Assembly: GCA_003963145.1 (NCBI GenBank)
Contig: RXJJ01000010.1
Span: 29,558 to 93,557, forward strand
Length of the DNA stretch: 64,000 bases
Reading direction: 5' to 3'
Source: Bradyrhizobiaceae bacterium
Lineage (GTDB): Bacteria > Pseudomonadota > Alphaproteobacteria > Rhizobiales > Xanthobacteraceae
Shown: in pieces, positions 53,617-64,000 of the stretch
How positions within the stretch are numbered: the first letter of the stretch is position 1
How the letters are laid out: the number at the start of each line of letters is the position of its first letter
Notes under the pieces: model-generated
The model's database searches: none
What the model saw: the letters and a program-made list of their open reading frames with translations, nothing else
Told to the model about the DNA's origin: nothing
Position numbers and translations under genes: made by a program

Positions 53617-56434
53617 ACGTCCCGCTGACGCACAACCGCAGCACCTGCGTCAGATCGTAGAACAGCCGCGCCGCCGAACGCAGCGTGTCGGCTTCCGATG
53701 AATCCAAAAGACCCAGCCTGACGGCGGTATCGATCACCTCGATCGTATTGACGCTGAGAATTTCCGGGTGATCCGCGGCATGGACGAGCTGCAGATATTG
53801 CGCGAGAAACTCGATATCGACGATTCCGCCGGCGGCGTATTTCAAATCCCAGATGTTGCCGTCGCCCTTCTCCTCCGCGATGGCATGCCGCATCTCGAGC
53901 ACGTCACTGGCGATGATCGCCTTGTCGCGCCGCCGCGTCAGCACCTCGCGGATGATATATTCGATATGCCGCACAAAACCGGGCGAGGACGAAATCACCC
54001 GCGCCCGTGTCAGCGCCATATGTTCCCACGTCCATGCCTCGTGATCCTGGTATTCGCCGAACGAGTCGATGCGTGTGGCGACCGGCCCGGCGCGCCCCGA
54101 CGGACGCAGCCGCATGTCGATGTCGTACAAAACGCCGTAATTTGTTCGCGTGGTAAAGGCGCTGATGAGACGCTGGGTGTAGCGCGCGAAATATTGGCCG
54201 CCATGCAGCGGCTTTTGACCGTCGGAATCGGGATTGTCGTGGTCGAAATCGTAAATGAAAATCAGATCGAGATCGGACGACGCCGTCATCTCGCGGCTGC
54301 CGAGCTTGCCCATCGCGACGATGGCGCTCTCCTGCCCCTTGATGCGGCCGTGCAGGGATTCGAACTGCTCGCTGACCAGCCGGTGGACGGTCTGCACGAT
54401 GCCTTCGGCGACGTTGGCGAACGCGGTGCTGGCTTGTTGGGCCGACACCGTGCCGGACAAGATCCGCGTGCCGATCAGGAACAGGCTTTCCTGCCCGAAA
54501 AGACGCAGCCGGTCGAGAAACTCCTCGTATGAGTTCGCATCCGCCAGCGTCGCCGCAAGACGTGCCGAAAGCTCCTCGCGATCCGGCATCGCGCCGAAGA
54601 AACGCGGATCGACCAGACCATCCATGATCTGGGGGTGCTGGGCCAGCATGTCTGCAAGACGCGGCGCGGCGCCGAGGATAAGCGCGACCAGCGCGACCAG
54701 ATCCTTGTTCTGCGCCAGAAGCGAGATGAGCCGTCCGCCACGGGTGAGCGCCTGCAGGAAGCGATCGAAGGCGATGACGGCGGCATCGGGCGATTCAGCG
54801 CGCGACAGGCCGCGGATCAGGTCGGGAACGAACTCCTGAAAGGCGGCGTGCGTGGTGTCGACACGCAGCGCGCGATACTCGCCTTTCAGCCAGCGCTGCA
54901 ACGCCTCGGCGACCGTTTTGGGCGACTTGAATCCGAGTCTCGCGAGATACGCCAGCAGCCGCGCATCGTCGGGGCCGGCGGCATAATCGGCGTCGGGAAG
55001 TCTGACGGTGCCTGTCGGGTCGCCCTCGAACAGCCGCTCGTAATGACTTTGCACGCAGTTCAGATGCGTGAGCAGATCGGCGGCGAACGCGGCGCGGTTG
55101 TCATATCCGAAAAAACGGGCGAAGCGTTCGACGGCATCGGACTGTTCGGGAAGCGTGTGGGTCTGCTCGTCGGCGACCATCTGCAAACGGTGCTCGACCC
55201 GGCGCAGAAATTCATAGGCAGCGGTAAGCTCATCGCGAGCCTGAAAGGTGATCCAGTTGCTGGACGCCAGAGCATCCAGCGCCTCGAGCGTCTGCCGCGC
55301 CCGAAGCTCGGGATGCCGTCCGCCCGCAATCAGCTGCTGGGTCTGTGCGAAGAACTCGATTTCGCGGATCCCCCCGCGCCCGATCTTGACATTGTGGCCT
55401 TCGACCGAAATTTCGCTCTGTCCGCGAAACGACTGCATCCGCCGCTTCATGTCGTGAATGTCGTTGAGCGCGGCGAAATCGAGGTGCTTGCGCCAGACGA
55501 ACGGCGCGATATCGGCGAGCATCGCCTCGCCCGCGGCAGGATCGCCAGCGCAGGGCCGCGCCTTGATCATGGCGGCACGCTCCCAGGTCCGGCCTTCCCG
55601 CTCATAATAACCGAGCGCGGCAGCTGTCGAGATCGCGGGCGGTGTCGACGACGGATCCGGCCTCAGCCGCAGATCGACGCGAAACACATAACCATCCTCT
55701 GTGCGCTGCTGGAGCAGCCGGGACAGCCCTTGCGCGATCCGGACGAAGAACGGCGAAGGCTCGACGCCCTCGGCCAGCTTCGCCCGCTCGCGGTCGTAAT
55801 AGACAATGAGATCGATATCCGACGAATAGTTCAGTTCGTCCGCGCCCATCTTGCCCATGGCGAAGACAATAAGGCCGCTACCCTCTTCCGGCCTATCCGG
55901 CGAAGGAGCCAGCAGGCGTCCGCGCGCAACTTCCTGCGCCAGCAGAAAATGCACGGCGCATTGCACGGACGCCGCCGCAATGTCGGTCAAAGCGCGCGTC
56001 ACCTTCATCACCGGCCACACGCCACCGATGTCGCACAGCGCAATCAGCAAAGCGGCTTCGGATTTCATGTGCCGCAAACGGCGCATGAGGCCGGCTTCAT
56101 CGGCATCGTCGGCCGTCTCACGCGCCGTCCGCGCGATCAACTCAGCCAAATGCAAGTCCGGATCGCCGGACAGCAGACGAATGGCGCGCGCTGGATCGGC
56201 GCGGATCAGATCGAAAAGATAGGGAGAGGATTCGGCGATGCCTTCAATGACGACCTTCGTCTGCGCATTCTGCGCCACGATGGCCTGCAAGGCGCGCGCG
56301 TGATCGGCAGAGCAATCGGAGAGCCAGTCCGCGACGCGACGGCGCGCTTCGTCCGGCGCGAACAGCTGCGGTCCGGTGACAAAACGCGCGGCCAGGGAGA
56401 TGCCATTAGCATCGCTGGTCGCAGTTGGAATCAT
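53450..56434 (-). CDS. glnE: Bifunctional glutamine synthetase adenylyltransferase/adenylyl-removing enzyme
   Basis: Two nucleotidyltransferase halves: GKMGADELNYSSDIDLIVYYD and GKLGSREMTASSDLDLIFIYD; 994 aa. Confidence 0.95.
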   Translation of the reverse strand: MIPTATSDANGISLAARFVTGPQLFAPDEARRRVADWLSDCSADHARALQAIVAQNAQTKVVIEGIAESSPYLFDLIRADPARAIRLLSGDPDLHLAELIARTARETADDADEAGLMRRLRHMKSEAALLIALCDIGGVWPVMKVTRALTDIAAASVQCAVHFLLAQEVARGRLLAPSPDRPEEGSGLIVFAMGKMGADELNYSSDIDLIVYYDRERAKLAEGVEPSPFFVRIAQGLSRLLQQRTEDGYVFRVDLRLRPDPSSTPPAISTAAALGYYEREGRTWERAAMIKARPCAGDPAAGEAMLADIAPFVWRKHLDFAALNDIHDMKRRMQSFRGQSEISVEGHNVKIGRGGIREIEFFAQTQQLIAGGRHPELRARQTLEALDALASSNWITFQARDELTAAYEFLRRVEHRLQMVADEQTHTLPEQSDAVERFARFFGYDNRAAFAADLLTHLNCVQSHYERLFEGDPTGTVRLPDADYAAGPDDARLLAYLARLGFKSPKTVAEALQRWLKGEYRALRVDTTHAAFQEFVPDLIRGLSRAESPDAAVIAFDRFLQALTRGGRLISLLAQNKDLVALVALILGAAPRLADMLAQHPQIMDGLVDPRFFGAMPDREELSARLAATLADANSYEEFLDRLRLFGQESLFLIGTRILSGTVSAQQASTAFANVAEGIVQTVHRLVSEQFESLHGRIKGQESAIVAMGKLGSREMTASSDLDLIFIYDFDHDNPDSDGQKPLHGGQYFARYTQRLISAFTTRTNYGVLYDIDMRLRPSGRAGPVATRIDSFGEYQDHEAWTWEHMALTRARVISSSPGFVRHIEYIIREVLTRRRDKAIIASDVLEMRHAIAEEKGDGNIWDLKYAAGGIVDIEFLAQYLQLVHAADHPEILSVNTIEVIDTAVRLGLLDSSEADTLRSAARLFYDLTQVLRLCVSGTFKPESAGEDLLRVMTRAADAPDFSSLQARLRESQADVRAIFLKRLEAQASSPRPR

Positions 56435-57870
56435 GTGGGATGTTGTTCCACGCCGCGGCGGGTGCTGGCAAGCGGAACGAGGGGAACCGACAAGATTGCG
56501 CGCAACCCCGGATCGGCGTCGGCCAGTTGCAGTTCGCCGCCATGCAAGGTGGCTACGGCGGATGCGAGGCTGAGCCCAAGACCGGAGCCGGGCTGCGTGC
56601 GGCTGGCTTCAAGGCGCACGAAACGCTCCATCGCACGCGCGCGGTCGGCGGCGGGAATGCCCGGGCCGTGATCGGTGACACTAAAATGAAAATTGCCGCC
56701 GTCCGGCCGGGCCTCGATCAGAATATCGGACGGCCCGGTTTGCCGACCGTTCTGCCCCTCAACCGGCTTGCCGTACTTGATCGCGTTCTCGACCAGATTG
56801 GCCAGCGCCTGACTGATCAGTTCGCGGTTGCCATGGACGGTCGCGGGTTGCGCCGTCACTGAAAGCGTCAGTCCCCTGTCCTCGGCGAGCGGTTCGTAAA
56901 GCTCCTGAATGCCATGCGCGACCTCGGCGGCGTCGAAATCGACCATGTTGTCGCGCGCCTGCCCCGATTCGGCCCGCGCGATCATCAGCAATGCATTGAA
57001 AGTGCGGATCAGGCTGTCGGATTCGTCAATGGTGCCCTCAAGCGCCGCGCGATACTCGGTTTCATTGCCGCCCAGAGCGAGCGCCTCCTCGGCGCGGTTG
57101 CGCAGCCGCGTCAGTGGGGTTTTCAGATCGTGCGCGATGTTGTCGGAGACTTCCTTCAATCCCGCCATCAGCGCCTCGATGCGGTCGAGCATGGCGTTGA
57201 GATGTTCGGCAAGACGGTCGAGCTCGTCGCCGCTGCGACCCACCGGCACGCGCTCGGACAGATCGCCGGCCATGATCCGCTGCGTGGTGCCGGTCATCGC
57301 ATCGATGCGGTAAAGCACGCGGCGCGCGACGAATACGCCGCCGCCGAGGCCGAGCAGCAGCACGATCACCACCGACCACTGCGCCGCCTTGGCGACAATG
57401 CCGAACAGGCGGCGGCGCTCTTCCAGATCGCGGCCGATCAGAAGACGAAACCCGCCGGGCAATTGCGCGACCCGGACCAGCGCGAAATGGCTGCGCGTAT
57501 CGGTTTCATCGAGCCGACGATAGAAGGTTTCGGCCCAGCCGGGCTTGTCCATCACGCCGGGCTGCAGAGAACCGACATTGCCGGCCACCGCCTGCCCTTG
57601 CGGCGTGGTGACGAGATAAAGATTCGCGCCGGGCCGCAAGGCACGGTTCTCGATCGCGTAGACCAGACCGCGAATGCCGCCATGGTTATATTGATCGGTC
57701 AATTCGACAAGTTCACTCTCGACCGTCTCGGTGATCTGATCGGTAATCATGCGCCGCGTATTCCAGGCGAAATAGCCCAGCAGCGACGCCGCGAACAGCG
57801 CGAACAGGAAAAGATAAACCAGCGTCAGACGAAACGCGGTGGTCCGGATCAGCTTACCGAATGCCGTCAC
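56431..57870 (-). CDS. HAMP sensor histidine kinase
   Basis: Two TMs, HAMP, DNIAHDLKTPLTRLRNRAEEAL H-box, HATPase DHGPGIPAADRARAMERFVRLEASRTQPGSGLGLSL. Confidence 0.9.
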   Translation of the reverse strand: MTAFGKLIRTTAFRLTLVYLFLFALFAASLLGYFAWNTRRMITDQITETVESELVELTDQYNHGGIRGLVYAIENRALRPGANLYLVTTPQGQAVAGNVGSLQPGVMDKPGWAETFYRRLDETDTRSHFALVRVAQLPGGFRLLIGRDLEERRRLFGIVAKAAQWSVVIVLLLGLGGGVFVARRVLYRIDAMTGTTQRIMAGDLSERVPVGRSGDELDRLAEHLNAMLDRIEALMAGLKEVSDNIAHDLKTPLTRLRNRAEEALALGGNETEYRAALEGTIDESDSLIRTFNALLMIARAESGQARDNMVDFDAAEVAHGIQELYEPLAEDRGLTLSVTAQPATVHGNRELISQALANLVENAIKYGKPVEGQNGRQTGPSDILIEARPDGGNFHFSVTDHGPGIPAADRARAMERFVRLEASRTQPGSGLGLSLASAVATLHGGELQLADADPGLRAILSVPLVPLASTRRGVEQHPT

Positions 57871-58579
57871 GGATCATGTACCCGGCACCGCGAATGGTGT
57901 GCAGCAATGGGCGTTCCTGGCCCTTGTCGATCTTCGAGCGCAGGCGCGAGATATGCACGTCGATCACATTGGTCTGCGGATCGAAATGATAATCCCAGAC
58001 ATTTTCCAGCAGCATGGTGCGCGTTACGACCTGCCCGGCGTGCTTCATCAGATATTCGAGCAGGCGGAATTCGCGCGGCTGCAGCGTGATCTCGGTCTTG
58101 CCGCGCGTCACGCCATGCGACAGGCGGTCGAGCTCGAGATCGCCGACGCGATAGACGGTATCTTCGCCGGGACCGCCATGGCGGCGCGACAGAACCTCGA
58201 CGCGCGCAAGCAATTCGGCGAAGGCGTAAGGCTTGGGCAGATAGTCGTCGCCGCCCGCACGCAAACCCTTGATGCGGTCATCGACCTGACCGAGCGCGGA
58301 CAGGATCAGCACCGGCGTCCGGTTACCCTTGTCGCGCAGCGCGCCGATCAACGACAGTCCGTCACGCTTGGGCAGCATCCGGTCGACCACCAGCACGTCG
58401 TAGTCGCCGCTCTCGGCGAGAGACAGGCCCTCTTCGCCATCGGCGGCGAGTTCGGCGACATGACCGACCTCGCGAAAGGCTTTTGCGAGGTAGTCAGCCG
58501 ATTCGCGGTCGTCTTCGATGATCAGGAGGCGCATCTTCGATTCAGCCGGAGGAAAAATAATATCGGTATTCATCACCAT
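57854..58579 (-). CDS. OmpR-family response regulator
   Basis: RLLIIEDDRESADYLAKAFREVGH; VVDRMLPKRDGLSLI; wHTH LQPREFRLLEYLMKHAGQVVTRTMLLENVWDYHFDPQTNVIDVHISRLRSKID. Confidence 0.93.
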   Translation of the reverse strand: MVMNTDIIFPPAESKMRLLIIEDDRESADYLAKAFREVGHVAELAADGEEGLSLAESGDYDVLVVDRMLPKRDGLSLIGALRDKGNRTPVLILSALGQVDDRIKGLRAGGDDYLPKPYAFAELLARVEVLSRRHGGPGEDTVYRVGDLELDRLSHGVTRGKTEITLQPREFRLLEYLMKHAGQVVTRTMLLENVWDYHFDPQTNVIDVHISRLRSKIDKGQERPLLHTIRGAGYMIRDGIR

Positions 58580-58627
58580 GGCGCGGACACCACCTGGAAT
58601 GCAAGTCGGCAGGGACCCCTAAAAAAA

Positions 58628-58660
58628 CGGGCGACGAAGCTGGGGAGACCTCGCCGCCCG
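58628..58660 (-). terminator. Terminator downstream of degP
   Basis: aaaaaaaCGGGCGaCGAagctggggagaccTCGcCGCCCG; T-run on the minus strand. Confidence 0.65.
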
Positions 58661-58786
58661 CCTATTACCTTTCGACAGAGGGGGGCTTATTCCATCGAAA
58701 GGGCGGATATGGGAACAGACCTCTCAACCTGTCCCCGGAAGACGCCGCCGGTAGGGGCCTGAAACCGGCGGCATCGTCCAAACGTG

Positions 58787-60373
58787 TCAGCCCTTGTTGA
58801 CGGGCACCGCGACGAAGCGTGACGAGTCGCCGCTACGCACCCGCATCAGGACGCTGTTCTTGTTGTCGGCCTTCGCGGCGGTGATCGCGTCGCGAATCTC
58901 GGCGGGCGTGCCCACCAGCTTGCCGGCAACCTCGAGGATCACATCACCCTCCTTGAAGCCGCGATCGGCAGACGCGCCCTTCGGATCGACGTCGGTCACG
59001 ACCACGCCTTCCTTGCCGGCACCGGCAACCGATTTGGCGGGCGCGACGGTGAGACCGAGGTTGGGCAAGTCGGCGCCTTTGCTCAGCTTGCCGTTGTCAT
59101 CGTCCGAGCGCAGGTCGGCCTTCGCGGTCTTGGCATCCGGCAATTCGCCGAGCGTCAGGCTGAAATTCTTGTCCTGACCCTTCCGGAAAATCGCGAGCTT
59201 CACCGTCGCGCCTGGCGCCATGCCGCCGATGGTGCGGGCGAGCTCGCGCGCATCCTTGACCGGCTGGCCGTTGACGGCGGTGATGACGTCACCGGATTCG
59301 ACCCCGGCCTTCGCCGCCGGGCCGTTCGACTGCGGTTCGGCGACCAGCGCGCCTTCGCTCTTCTTCAGACCGAGGCTGTCGGCAATCTCCGGCGTCACCT
59401 GCTGGATCTGAACGCCGATCCAGCCGCGGCTGACCGTGCCCTTGTCCTTGAGCTGCGCGACGACGGTTTTCACAGTCGAGGCCGGGATCGAGAATGCGAT
59501 GCCGACACTGCCGCCCGACGGCGAGTAGATGGCAGTGTTGACGCCCATCACCTCACCCTGCGTGTCGAATGCCGGACCGCCGGAGTTACCCTTGTTCACG
59601 GGCGCGTCGATCTGAATGAAGTCGTCATACGGACCGTTGCCGATGTCGCGGCCACGCGCCGAGACGATGCCCGCCGTCACCGTGCCGCCGAGGCCGAACG
59701 GATTGCCGACCGCCAGCACCCAGTCGCCGATGCGCGGCTGGCCGTCGGACAGCTTGGCGAACGGGAAGTCCGTGCGGCCCTCGACCTTGATCAGCGCGAC
59801 GTCGGTGCGCGGATCGGTGCCGATGACCTTCGCGCTGTAAGTCTTGCCGTCGTCGGTGGTCACTTCAACGGTGTCGGCGCCGTCAACAACGTGGTTGTTG
59901 GTCACGGCATAGCCGTCAGCCGAAATGAAGAAGCCCGAACCCTGGCCGGTCACGACGCTGCCACGGCCGCCGCGCGGACCGCGGTTACCCGGGAAGCCAT
60001 CCGGACCGCCGAAGCGGCGGAAGAAGCGCTCCATCGGCGAGCCGGGCGGGAACGGATTGTCCATTTCCGTATCGCTGGAATTCTGCTTTTCGGTCATCTT
60101 GACGCGAACCGAAATCACCGACGGCTTCACGCGCTCGACGATGTCCGCAAAGCCGGCAGGCTGCTGGGCCTGACGCAGGTCCTTGCTGACCTGCGCGTGC
60201 GCGGCGGTGGTGAAAACGTTGAGGTCGCCCTGCTGCGCGCCAAAGCCATAGACGGCGACGCCAAGGCCGGCGACGACCGACGCCATCAGCGCGAATTTAC
60301 GTGCCGAAAACAGCGAACGGCGCGGAGCGACGTAAGAAGGAAAACGGGAAAAGTCGGTGTTCGGGTCGGACAT
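58787..60373 (-). CDS. degP: Do-family periplasmic serine endoprotease with two PDZ domains
   Basis: YAVTNNHVVDGADTVEV; DPRTDVALIKVEG; GNSGGPAFDTQGEVMGVNTAI. Confidence 0.93.
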   Translation of the reverse strand: MSDPNTDFSRFPSYVAPRRSLFSARKFALMASVVAGLGVAVYGFGAQQGDLNVFTTAAHAQVSKDLRQAQQPAGFADIVERVKPSVISVRVKMTEKQNSSDTEMDNPFPPGSPMERFFRRFGGPDGFPGNRGPRGGRGSVVTGQGSGFFISADGYAVTNNHVVDGADTVEVTTDDGKTYSAKVIGTDPRTDVALIKVEGRTDFPFAKLSDGQPRIGDWVLAVGNPFGLGGTVTAGIVSARGRDIGNGPYDDFIQIDAPVNKGNSGGPAFDTQGEVMGVNTAIYSPSGGSVGIAFSIPASTVKTVVAQLKDKGTVSRGWIGVQIQQVTPEIADSLGLKKSEGALVAEPQSNGPAAKAGVESGDVITAVNGQPVKDARELARTIGGMAPGATVKLAIFRKGQDKNFSLTLGELPDAKTAKADLRSDDDNGKLSKGADLPNLGLTVAPAKSVAGAGKEGVVVTDVDPKGASADRGFKEGDVILEVAGKLVGTPAEIRDAITAAKADNKNSVLMRVRSGDSSRFVAVPVNKG

Positions 60374-60516
60374 GAAAATCTCCAGGCGGGGACTGACGAA
60401 TCTCGCGATGCGAATCTCGTGGTGCCACTGCGGCACCTGATGACCTGAAGATGGAGAGCGCGGCCTTACCGCGCGCTGACAGGGGAATTAATGTTTTGTA
60501 ATAAAGGCAGATATTG

Positions 60517-61059
60517 TCAGATTGACTTGTCCGCTGGCGGCTCGGCCGCAATCAGCTTTTCGAGCCGCGCCTCCTCCTCGGGGGAAAGCCGGAGCAGGGT
60601 TTCATCCCCCGCGTTGCGGGCTCTGCGCCGATAATAGAGCCACAGGCCAAGGCCGCCGCCGAACAGCACAACGGGCGTCAACAGCCATAGCGGCAGCGTG
60701 TATCCCTCGACACGCGGCTTGAGCAGGACGAATTCGCCATAGCGCGCCACCAGAAAATCGATGACCTGCTGATCGCTGTAGCCCGCCGCGATCCGCTCCC
60801 GCACCAGCAGCCGCAGGTCGCGCGCCAGCGGCGCATCCGAATCGTCGATCGACTGGTTCTGGCAGACCATGCAGCGCAATTGCTGCGACAGAGCGCGGGC
60901 ACGGTGCTCCTGCGCCGGGTTGGACATGATCTCGTCGGGCTGCACCGCGCGGGCGGACGAAACAAATATCGTCATTGCGAGGAGCATCGCGACGAAGCAA
61001 TCCAGCAAGCACCGGACTATCCATGGATTGCTTCGCTTCGCTCGCAACGACGGTTTCAT
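60517..61059 (-). CDS. ccmH: Cytochrome c-type biogenesis protein CcmH (CycL)
   Basis: LRCMVCQNQSIDDSDAPLARDLRLLVRERIAAGYSDQQVIDFLVARYGEFVLLKPR; start ATG 61059 with GGAGtagGGGG Shine-Dalgarno-like sequence overlapping the ccmF stop. Confidence 0.92.
   Translation of the reverse strand: MKPSLRAKRSNPWIVRCLLDCFVAMLLAMTIFVSSARAVQPDEIMSNPAQEHRARALSQQLRCMVCQNQSIDDSDAPLARDLRLLVRERIAAGYSDQQVIDFLVARYGEFVLLKPRVEGYTLPLWLLTPVVLFGGGLGLWLYYRRRARNAGDETLLRLSPEEEARLEKLIAAEPPADKSI
60971..61051. repeat. 81-bp REP-like imperfect palindromic repeat inside ccmH
   Basis: GTCATTGCGAGGAGCATCGCGACGAAGCAATCCA ... TGGATTGCTTCGCTTCGCTCGCAACGAC; arms are inverted copies; translates in frame to SLRAKRSNPWIVRCLLDCFVAMLLAMT. 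Confidence 0.85.
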
Positions 61060-61063
61060 CCCC

Positions 61064-63046
61064 CTACTCCGCCGGCTGCAGCATGCGGGCGGTCTTTGCG
61101 GGCTTCGGCGCCCCGACGCGCAACCTGCGATCGGACAGAGAGAGCAAACCGCCAAACGCCATCATCACCGGGCCGAACCAGATCAGCAGCACGAGCGGCT
61201 TGTAATAGACGCGCACGGCGATCGCGCCGTCCGCATTGCTTTCGCCGAGCGAGATATAGACCTGGCTTGCGCCGCGCGTGAGAAGCGCAGCCTCGGTGGT
61301 CGAAGACCCGCGAGCCGGGAAATTGCGTTTCGAGGGCGTCATCGTGCCGACGACTGACCCATCGCGGGACACGGTGAAGCGCGCGACCTGTTCGCGATAG
61401 TTCGGGCCCTGCTGCTGGGAAATGCCGTCGAGCCGCGCGGAATAGGCCCCGACCTGCGCGATATCGCCGGGGCGCATGGTCGCGATCTTCTCGGCGTTCC
61501 ATGTCGATTCGCAAACAATCCCGATCAGCGCGATGCCAAGCCCGGCATGGGCGAACATCGCTCCCCAGCTCGCGCGCGGCAAACCCTTGGCGCGGGCCCA
61601 CGACGTCGCCGGCGGCGCACCAAAGAGATTGATACGCTGGACGATATCGGTCAGCGCGCCGAGAATGACGAAAATCGCGACGCCGATCATCAGCGGCGCC
61701 AGTGCGCTGCCACCGCGCATCCACGCCCAGACGATGGCGAACGAGACCAGCGAAACGATGCCTGCCGCCGTCAGGCGCTGCGAAGCGGCCAGAAGATCGC
61801 CGCGCTTCCACGCCAGCAGGGGGCCGAACGGCACCGCCAGCAGCAGCGGCAGAAACAAAGGCGCGAAGGTGAGATTGAAGAACGGTGCACCGACCGAAAT
61901 CTTGTCGCCGGTCAGAATTTCCAGCGCCAGCGGATAGAGCGTGCCGACCAGCACCGTAGCGCAGGCCGTAGTGAGAAACAGATTGTTCAGCACCAGCGCG
62001 CCTTCGCGCGAGATCGGCGCGAACAGCCCGCCCTGTTTCAGCGTGCCCGCCCGCCATGCATAAAGAGACAGGCCGCCGCCGATGAACACGCAAAGAATGA
62101 GCAGGATGAAGACGCCGCGCGTCGGATCGGTCGCAAAGGCGTGAACCGAGGTGAGAACGCCCGAACGCACCAGAAACGTGCCGAGCAGCGACAGGGAGAA
62201 CGTGAGGATCGCAAGAAGAATGGTCCACACTTTCAGCGCATCGCGCTTTTCCATCACCAGCGCGGAATGCAACAGCGCGGTGCCGGCGAGCCATGGCATC
62301 AGGGAAGCGTTCTCGACGGGATCCCAGAACCACCAGCCGCCCCAGCCAAGTTCGTAATAGGCCCAGTACGATCCCATCGCGATGCCGAGCGTCAGGAATA
62401 TCCACGCCATCAGCGTCCACGGCCGCACCCACCGCGCCCATGCGGCGTCGATGCGGCCTTCGATCAGCGCGGCAATCGCAAACGCAAAGGAAATCGAAAA
62501 GCCGACATAACCGAGATAGAGCATCGGCGGATGCACCGCGAGGCCGATGTCCTGCAATACAGGATTAAGGTCGCGCCCCTCGATCGGCGGATTAGCAATC
62601 CGCAGGAACGGATTCGAGGTCAGGAGAATAAAAAGATAGAACGCGGCCGCGATCCACGCCTGCACTGCAAGAACATGCGCTTTCAGCGACAGCGGCAGAT
62701 TGCTGCCGAAGGCCGCGACCAGCGCGCCGAACAGGCCGAGGATCATCACCCACAATAGCATCGAGCCTTCGTGGTTCCCCCACACGCCGGTGATCTTGTA
62801 GATCAGCGGCTTGAGGGAATGCGAATTCTCGTAAACGTTCACGACCGAAAAATCGGATGTGACGTGCAGCGTCACCAGCGCCGCGAACGACCCCGCGACA
62901 AAAACGAACTGCGCCAATGCCGTCGTGCGCGCGACATTCATCAGGGCGGCATCCTGCACGCGCGCGCCGATGATGGGAACGAACGACTGGATCAGCGCCA
63001 GAGCCAGCGCCAGCACAAGCGCATAATGTCCCGCTTCCGCGATCAT
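61064..63046 (-). CDS. ccmF: Cytochrome c heme lyase CcmF (CycK)
   Basis: [53 protein letters not shown] (WWD motif). Confidence 0.95.
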   Translation of the reverse strand: MIAEAGHYALVLALALALIQSFVPIIGARVQDAALMNVARTTALAQFVFVAGSFAALVTLHVTSDFSVVNVYENSHSLKPLIYKITGVWGNHEGSMLLWVMILGLFGALVAAFGSNLPLSLKAHVLAVQAWIAAAFYLFILLTSNPFLRIANPPIEGRDLNPVLQDIGLAVHPPMLYLGYVGFSISFAFAIAALIEGRIDAAWARWVRPWTLMAWIFLTLGIAMGSYWAYYELGWGGWWFWDPVENASLMPWLAGTALLHSALVMEKRDALKVWTILLAILTFSLSLLGTFLVRSGVLTSVHAFATDPTRGVFILLILCVFIGGGLSLYAWRAGTLKQGGLFAPISREGALVLNNLFLTTACATVLVGTLYPLALEILTGDKISVGAPFFNLTFAPLFLPLLLAVPFGPLLAWKRGDLLAASQRLTAAGIVSLVSFAIVWAWMRGGSALAPLMIGVAIFVILGALTDIVQRINLFGAPPATSWARAKGLPRASWGAMFAHAGLGIALIGIVCESTWNAEKIATMRPGDIAQVGAYSARLDGISQQQGPNYREQVARFTVSRDGSVVGTMTPSKRNFPARGSSTTEAALLTRGASQVYISLGESNADGAIAVRVYYKPLVLLIWFGPVMMAFGGLLSLSDRRLRVGAPKPAKTARMLQPAE

Positions 63047-63540
63047 TGGGTCGTCCGCGCGCCGGAGGACGTTTTCATGTCGCCGGCGCTCGACTGCCTG
63101 CCGTAATCGTCCTTCCAGTGGCCTTCCTTTTTCAATTCATCCGCCACGGCCTTGGGCATGTAGGTCTCGTCATGCTTGGCGAGCACGGTATCGGCACGAA
63201 ATACGCCGTTGGCGTCGAGCGCGCCTTCCGAAATCACGCCCTGCCCTTCGCGGAACAGGTCGGGCAAGATGCCCTGATACGTCACCGGCACACGCGCGCT
63301 GCCGTCCGTCACCTCGAAGCGCACCTGCAGCTGGTCGCCGCGCACCAGCGACCCCTTCTCGACCAGTCCGCCGAGACGGAAGCGCTGGCCCGGCACGATA
63401 TGCTGTTCGGCGATCTTTCCGGGGGTTGCAAAAAACGTGATCGAGCTGCGCATCGCATTCAGCACAAGGCCGACGGCTAGCGCCAGCACCGCCAGCGCGC
63501 CTCCGATCATGGTCAATCGCCGCTGCTTGCGCGTCATCAA
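63043..63540 (-). CDS. ccmE: Cytochrome c maturation heme chaperone CcmE (CycJ)
   Basis: [58 protein letters not shown] (heme-binding HxxxY). Confidence 0.94.
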   Translation of the reverse strand: MMTRKQRRLTMIGGALAVLALAVGLVLNAMRSSITFFATPGKIAEQHIVPGQRFRLGGLVEKGSLVRGDQLQVRFEVTDGSARVPVTYQGILPDLFREGQGVISEGALDANGVFRADTVLAKHDETYMPKAVADELKKEGHWKDDYGRQSSAGDMKTSSGARTTQ

Positions 63541-64000
63541 GAATTATCCAGTCCAAGGCCTTTCAGGCCGTCATTCAACTGTTTCAGCCGTTCGGGATCT
63601 TTCGCCACGGCCTGCCGCGCCTCGGCGAGCGCGGCCTTCGCCTTGCCGGTATCGCCGAGCACCATATAGGCCCGCACCAGCCGCAGCCAACCCTCGACGT
63701 CATCGCCATCAGTTTTCAGCCGCATTGCGAGACGATCGACCATGCCGCGGATCATGGTGGCGCGGTCATCGGCGGCCATGCCGTTTGCGCTCGCGATGGC
63801 CTCATCGGACAGCTGCGGCGCGCCAACGCCTCCAACACGCGCCAGCGCCGCCTGCACCAGCGGTTTCCATGGCGCGTCCTGTGGCGCTGACGTCAACATC
63901 GCGCGCCAGATATCGCCAGCCTCCTTGAGGCGGCCATCCTGCTCGGCGGCCAGCGCCGTGAAGTAACGTCCCTTGATGTCCTGCGCGTCGAGCGCCAGCG
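63537..64000 (-). CDS. ccmI: Cytochrome c biogenesis TPR protein CcmI (CycH), C-terminal part; runs off window end
   Basis: Continuous frame to window end ([44 protein letters not shown]); TPR-like [31 protein letters not shown]; 4-nt overlap with ccmE. Confidence 0.88.
   Translation of the reverse strand, partial: LALDAQDIKGRYFTALAAEQDGRLKEAGDIWRAMLTSAPQDAPWKPLVQAALARVGGVGAPQLSDEAIASANGMAADDRATMIRGMVDRLAMRLKTDGDDVEGWLRLVRAYMVLGDTGKAKAALAEARQAVAKDPERLKQLNDGLKGLGLDNS

Noticed and set aside
54635-56671. 678-aa + strand ORF
   Set aside because: Antisense of glnE, no recognisable domain.
61056-62441. 461-aa minus-strand ORF
   Set aside because: Alternative frame within ccmF, Arg/His-rich composition, no start context.

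Overview
This 64 kb window is chromosomal and GC-rich. Gene content and order (cycHJKL/ccmIEFH, degP, two-component pair, glnE, rpiA-gor, class II DAHP synthase) suggest a Bradyrhizobium/Afipia-type alphaproteobacterium (inference). The flanks (about 1-28 kb and 50-64 kb) are mostly housekeeping genes. The centre (about 28.9-50.9 kb) is a dense oxalate/glyoxylate metabolism locus: frc, oxc, an OxlT-like antiporter, an ADP-forming acyl-CoA synthetase fused in ATP-grasp-first order, a sucCD pair, a GntR-FCD regulator, FAH, pyk, a PanE-like reductase, glxR, hyi, gcl, an IclR regulator, and a second strongly divergent sucCD-like pair. Main observations: (i) the PanE-like gene is a candidate oxalyl-CoA reductase; (ii) the second SucCD-like pair has altered active-site loops; (iii) a TGGYATAYYA operator-like motif recurs in several promoter regions of this locus; (iv) an 81-bp REP-like palindromic repeat lies in frame inside ccmH and encodes most of its signal peptide; (v) there is a tandem TakP-type TRAP binding-protein duplication; (vi) a histidine kinase overlaps glnE tail-to-tail by 167 bp. 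No tRNA, rRNA, CRISPR array, transposase or prophage was recognised. All calls are from reading sequence and motifs; no database search was run.
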